Notes under the pieces: model-generated | The model's database searches: none | The model's input: only the letters and a program-made list of their open reading frames with translations | What the model was told of the DNA's origin: nothing | Shown here: positions 59,301-64,000 of the stretch, piece by piece | Layout: the number at the start of each line of letters is the position of its first letter | Numbering within the stretch: the stretch's first letter is position 1 | Made by a program: the position numbers and the translations under genes | Origin: Plumapathes pennacea | Taxonomy: Eukaryota; Cnidaria; Anthozoa; Antipatharia; Myriopathidae | Assembly (NCBI GenBank): GCA_964036295.1 | Contig: OZ038470.1 | Location: 7,103,578-7,167,577, forward strand | Length of the DNA: 64,000 nucleotides | Reading direction: 5' to 3'

Positions 59301-62100
59301 TAATTTGTATAAAGTTTTAGATTGGATATATGTTGTATCTTATATTTCATTTCATTTTTCTAATATTACAATTTAGAGTGCCCTCAATAAGCTCCATAAA
59401 ACTAAACACATTGACACTGAAATATTTATTTCCTTTATTTCATGCAAATCAAACAAACAGCTTTTTCCATACCCGACTGTTGTCATGGTTACGTATGCCC
59501 ACCAAAGTCCTTCTGCTGCACCATTGAAAAACGATTTGGGGAACTTGGCCTCTTCGGAGGAGCGTTCCTGGGTACGAGTTCAGATTAGACTAGTCAACCT
59601 TTTCTCACAATTCTAAACATCTAAATCAACAGTTCTACTACAGGCACCTTAAGTGGCTTGACTTGTATATCTCTGTAGGTTGGTTGTGATCGCGACTCTA
59701 CGCGACTTACTGACCAACGTAAAGGACAAAGACGAACCCATCAACAGACAGGGAACAGTATACAGAATATCTTGTACTGACTGCAAAGCCACCTACATCG
59801 GTGAAACTGGCAGAAACCTGAACACGAGACTTACTGAACACAAACGAGCTACCAGAAACGGCGACATCAGAAATCACATTTCTGAACACCACCGACAGAC
59901 TAAACACGACATCAACTGGGACTCTGCTGAATGCATCAGCCACAGTACCAACTACTACCAACGACTTACACTGGAAAGCTGGTACACAAACTTAGAACGG
60001 AAACCACTCAACAGATGCCAACAACTACCGGCACCTTACAAACGACTGATAGATGACATCAAACGCAACCGAACGAACAATAGACTAATCAACAGGACAA
60101 AAGAACATCAACTGACCAATAACGAAACACAACCTAGCCGACTCGACCAACCATAGACCGACATAACGGACCAATCACTTCTACAACCAGAGACATATAT
60201 ACCGCCATCTGATGAATACTTTTCACTTGACTCTGAAGATGACTTCCGCTCAGGTAGTCGAAACGTCAGTCACCAACAACAGTCTTTCTGGAGACTACTC
60301 TAACCCGGACGATCACAACCAACCTACTGTTCACACTCCTGGGTTCAAACCATTTGCCTTGTATATCTCTACACACCGTTTATTCATTTTATTCCTTGTG
60401 AGTTATTTCTGGGCGGATATGAGCGATTTTCATCTGTTAGTCCAACCCAAATCTTTGGTAAGTTTATATAAACAATAAACTACTCTTGGCTTCGGAAATA
60501 TGCACGGATCCGAGGATATTATCTGTTCCGAGAAGCGAACACACTGTGAGCTTTGAGGAACACATGTTCAAGGACAATTATCCGTGCATCTTTCCTAAGC
60601 CAAAAGTTGTTTATTGTCTTTATTATCCTTCAAGTATTTCCTCTCACAGCGAAAATAATGGCACTTTTTAGTGCTTTCTGGAACTGCTTTTTCAACCAAT
60701 GAATTGATATCCTCTTTGGTAGTCATCTATTAATGTTTTTGTGTTACCGGATCAATAAAACTGTGTTTGCTGTTAATAATTACTAGCAAGAGCTCGCCAG
60801 CCGGAATTTATCAACTGATAACATCCGCTCGCGAGCGGGAAGAAATATTTAAAAGCCTATTATCTGCTGCCTTTGCGGTTGTGCACAGTAGAAGAGTTTG
60901 CAACTTGCTTCGCTGTGCTCTTGACGTGGTTCTACTCAAACTGTACTCTGACTTCGTTATATTAATACATGCCTAACAGGAAGATTTGAGAAATTCAGGA
61001 ACTTCAGCTCAATGGGCCATTTCCTATATGCCTGCTGCCTCTGTTTGAAACCGGACGCACGAAAATGTAAACTAACTTTCATAAGAAAGGCATCGCACTA
61101 GACCTTGTTTTGAAGCAAAGGCAACAGGTTACCTTGGAAATGGCCTATTGTAGTCAGTTAGCTTTGTGTACTTACAGTGACCCACAGAAGAACTCCCGCT
61201 ATATACGCGAACAAAAGACACAGAAGGATCAAAGGCCACGTTCCAAAGATTTCCCTGAACACCGCGTTGGAGATTTCGTCCCCAGAGTCAGTATTAACGA
61301 TGTAAGCAATGCCAGGCGACTCAATCAGACCAATATATCCAAATTCGTGCTGATATTTGTCCTGCAGCTTGTAGCCATACAACGGGAAGTGGAAGTCCGT
61401 TTTATGAGTGATTTGCTTAAACTCGCTAGCGTCCGTTTTAAGCGCTGGCTTGCCGTTACCGTCCCAATCAAAATCCACCCAACTCTTACCATGACTTTTA
61501 CAAGTACGACAGCACTCTACAACCATGTCGTTGAAGACGGGCGGAATCAAGCCAGATGATTTTTTGTCGACGTACGGCAAAAATTTCACCCAGTTTGTAG
61601 TCAAGCGTTTTACACATCGACAAGTCTCTACAGTGAAACAAATGAATGTTAAAATGTTACAAAAGAAGAACTCGCTTTTGTCTGTCCCTTCAAAAACAAA
61701 ATAGTAAAATCGTATCACAACCACAAGCATATAATAGTAGCAGTTGACAAATCCACCTCCCCCGCAATTCCATATCCCACCTACATTGAATGCTTACCTG
61801 CAATTATTACTCCCGGGGGTCCCTCGCCTTTGATAGTAAAACCAGTGATTTCGATTCGATACACGGCAAAGCTCTCCAGATTCTGTAGTACGACAGAGGT
61901 GTCTTGAGCAGCCACATCGATCTTTTGGGGATTCTCATCTTCGTATGGATATTGCCCCATGTTTATTATTTTGTACCTGATACGGTAGCCTAGAAGTATT
62001 CCGTTGACCTCCAGAAAAGGAATGTGAATCCACGCAAGGGGGATGGTGTGGGTAGTGACAAAGTTTTCAGCTGTTATGTTTGGAGGCGGAATGTTCGGAA
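56241..62100 (-). CDS. FN3-containing glutamate-receptor-like channel with a K+ selectivity filter (3' eight exons)
   Basis: Exons 61798-62100, 61176-61627, 59473-59567, 58944-59100, 58667-58733, 57669-57940, 56820-56994 and 56241-56629 join in phase into 635 residues. Order: a fibronectin III domain; an S1-like segment (GLIPPVFNDMV, CC-x2-C, then IGLIESPGIAYI); TM1 (TWPLILLCLLFAYIAGVLLW); pore helix and filter WWAYVTMTTVG-YGD, cut by an intron at the second Gly; TM2 (WTLIGLVINGILV); an S2-like lobe (EGALIDAYTVG, SATYGAAMGGDSRKLQKCF); TM3 (LLVTGAMLGVSLLLGLAYEF); a cytoplasmic Glu/Arg-rich coiled coil ending TENATEA. TM-pore-TM-S2-TM is ionotropic glutamate receptor topology, but TVGYGD is the K+ channel filter, as in bacterial GluR0. 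Ligand unknown. Exons 5' of the FN3 domain were not found and may lie beyond 64 kb. Possible AATAAA at 55926-55931. The donor after 57669 is a weak GTTTGT. Confidence 0.85.
57039..57300. mobile_element. two adjacent foldback elements in an intron of the channel gene
   Basis: 57039-57112 is a near-perfect hairpin with 32-bp arms (GGAGATATGAAATTTATCTT mirrored by AAGATAAATTTCATATCTCC). 57122-57300 is a second inverted repeat (AGAGATTTCCGCCACT mirrored by AGTGGCGGAAATCTCT) around an inner 25-bp palindrome ACGTAAAAATATCG-type at 57213-57237. Confidence 0.9.
59676..60330 (+). mobile_element. Penelope-like element fragment with GIY-YIG endonuclease, copy 2
   Basis: The open frame to 60156 carries the same GIY-YIG module as copy 1 (SCTDC, ATYIGETGRNLNTRLTEH), differing in only a few residues near the end. 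It starts with GTAGGTTGGTTGTGATCG and ends with CGATCACAACCAACCTACTG, so the fragment has inverted terminal tips. It lies in the intron between the TM1 and pore exons of the channel gene, on the opposite strand. Near-identity with copy 1 points to recent activity. Confidence 0.88.
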
Positions 62101-62410
62101 CTGAAATTACAAAATTAAGAAAAACCTTAAGAATTTACAAACACAGTCGAAGCTCTCTGGGCAGTCTCGTGAGCGGGACAGCTCTATTTACGGACGTCTG
62201 TACGAAAGCTCGTTTAAACTCTAGCTCAGTCAAACTCTGTATTTACACATTCTGGTAAACGGACAGTTCCAGTTACGGACACCTTTTCTACTTCCCAAGG
62301 GTGTCCGCTTACGAGAGCTTCAACTGTACAAGACACGTTCACGATCATGCGCAGTTCGCGAGGCTGAGACACGAGGATGGTAAATCCTTCCAGGCAGCAG
62401 CAGCAGCAGC

Positions 62411-62441
<31 letters not shown>

Positions 62442-64000
62442 GCAACAAGAGTAGAGTAGAGAACTACTCTGGTCAAACAAAGCAAGCTAAGCAGAGAGAT
62501 TCACGTGACAGGCACTCGTTTATATACAGAAAGTTAAAAGTACTATGTATTATTTGCTTCTGTGGTGCATGACTATTCATCAAGGTGATATAGTTGCGTT
62601 GCAGTGTCAAGAAGGACTAATAAATTGAAGAAAAAATATCACAATAAGCGTAGCCGGATAGAAGCCATAAAATGCGAGATAATTGTGTTATTAGAATAGG
62701 TGACAGCCAATCCCCACACTCACTGCACAGTGAATCTTTCAAAATCTATCTTAAGATCTGCCTTGAATAATAAACTAGACTGGCGTTGCCAGTGAGCTCG
62801 CGGCGTTAGTTGGGTCGAGAGCAGAATAAACTAAAATGGAAAGCAAGGACAAGAGCGGAACTTCCGGGAGACTTCCCAGTTTCTCACCAGAAACATATCA
62901 CACCGTATAGAGAACTTGGCTTTTGACACCTTGCTTAAATGAAACCTGATTAAACTATAAATTTATCATTATAACACTCATACACTTGGTTCTTAAAGGT
63001 ATGAGCGACTCTGCATTTTTAGCTTAGAAGCGAAACGGTTACCCACCGAGTAAATCTGAGTAATGCGTAACTTGTCTTTTTATGAATCGATTTTGACAGT
63101 TTGACTTCAAATACTTAATTCTAATCAGAGGCCACGATTAATCCAGCCTTCGCTCTAATACTAGTCTGTCTTGTTTTTTTAACTGAATGCGTTTCACTTC
63201 TATCAGGCTTTCGAGTATTCGTGCTTTATAACAAATATAAAATTGAAAGCGAGGATGTAATACGAGCCCAACACGAAACTTGTTTACAATATTATTGCGG
63301 TTTTGTTCACAGCGTGTTCAGTCCATTTGTGACTGCAAACTCAATGCTCAGGACTATTTCGGTGTATTTTTCATTTCTAGTATACAATGATCATTGCGAA
63401 ACAAAGGCTACATGATCGAATGAAAGAAACATTTCAACAGGCAATGTACGATAAGGAGAAGAATTTTATGAGGCAACAGATGTCATGTACAGAGTAAAGA
63501 ATAAATCGCCATTGTTTTGCGGCTAAAGCTCATCGTAGCTTTGGTTTCCGTTTTCGGCCTCTTTTCTTCCCAAAAGTATTTCGTGTCGCCACAGAAAGTT
63601 TCGTCGGGACTAAATATTTAGCGGCGACAGAGATATTTGCAATCCCCCAGCGGTATCCATCAACATCTGTTTACGGCTATTCTCAAAGCTTCCGCGGTGA
63701 ACTAAAGAACGCAAGCCAAAATCGTTCCCTAACATCCAGTTTATCAGTGCGTGTTCCACAGAGCCAAACGGTGTTGAGTTTGGATTAAATGCAGTTAACT
63801 TTTACACACAAGTACCGAGCAATTCACTGGCCACACTCGAGTTGTTTAACGAAGTCAATTACGTCATTGCATATCACGTGAAAATCTGAACCAATCACCG
63901 TGTGCAGATTCGTAACCCAGAAAAAAAAATAACATGACGAAAAAGACGTGTGATTTTAAGCTCGACGGGCCACGCCCGCGAGCAATAAAACGTGTGCCGC
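62101..64000. other. no supported exon; repeats
   Basis: 62150-62335 holds a repeat with GGACA / TGTCC and CGAAGCTCTC / GAGAGCTTC inverted motifs. 62394-62446 is a (CAG)n(CAA)n microsatellite. The rest is probably intron or 5' flank of the channel gene, but no earlier FN3 or signal-peptide exon was recognised. Confidence 0.5.

Noticed and set aside
62226-62480. Poly-cysteine minus-strand frame
   Set aside because: A CAG/CAA microsatellite read on the minus strand, joined to repeat sequence.

Overview
The window is animal nuclear DNA, most likely from an anthozoan cnidarian and probably a stony coral. The reasons are multi-exon genes with GT-AG introns, AATAAA signals, an LRPPRC orthologue, Penelope-like and CR1/L2-like retroelements, many short inverted-repeat (MITE) elements, and an acidic secreted protein of the kind found in coral skeletal matrix. 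This is inferred from gene content; the species cannot be fixed by eye.

Layout, left to right. 0-3.5 kb: the 5' half of LRPPRC on the minus strand, nine exons in perfect phase. 4.8-10.2 kb: two divergent single-coding-exon genes for small secreted 11-cysteine cystine-knot proteins (bursicon / glycoprotein-hormone type), which look like two subunits of one hormone. 13.4-14.7 kb: a four-exon gene for an unrecognised type I membrane protein. 15.9-16.7 kb: two exons of a CAP-superfamily protein, followed by a 9-bp minisatellite with a 370-bp higher-order period. 18.8-48 kb: mostly repeats. It holds two copies of a ~1.8-kb duplication, piggyBac-type MITEs, a ~690-bp satellite whose every unit carries an inverted repeat, LINE relics, a Penelope-like element, and at 23.1-24.9 kb the remains of a receptor-channel paralogue split by a LINE. 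48.9 kb: one candidate first exon. 52.1-53.4 kb: a 437-residue acidic secreted protein. 54.3 kb: another candidate first exon. 56.2-62.1 kb: the 3' eight exons, minus strand, of a receptor-channel gene with fibronectin III, TM1, a K+-type TVGYGD pore loop, TM2, an S2 ligand-binding lobe, TM3 and a charged coiled-coil tail.

The two most noteworthy systems are this ionotropic-glutamate-receptor-like protein with a potassium selectivity filter (plus its broken paralogue) and the divergent cystine-knot pair. Exon borders were set by hand from splice signals, reading phase and, for LRPPRC, remembered similarity to the human protein. No database search was possible.
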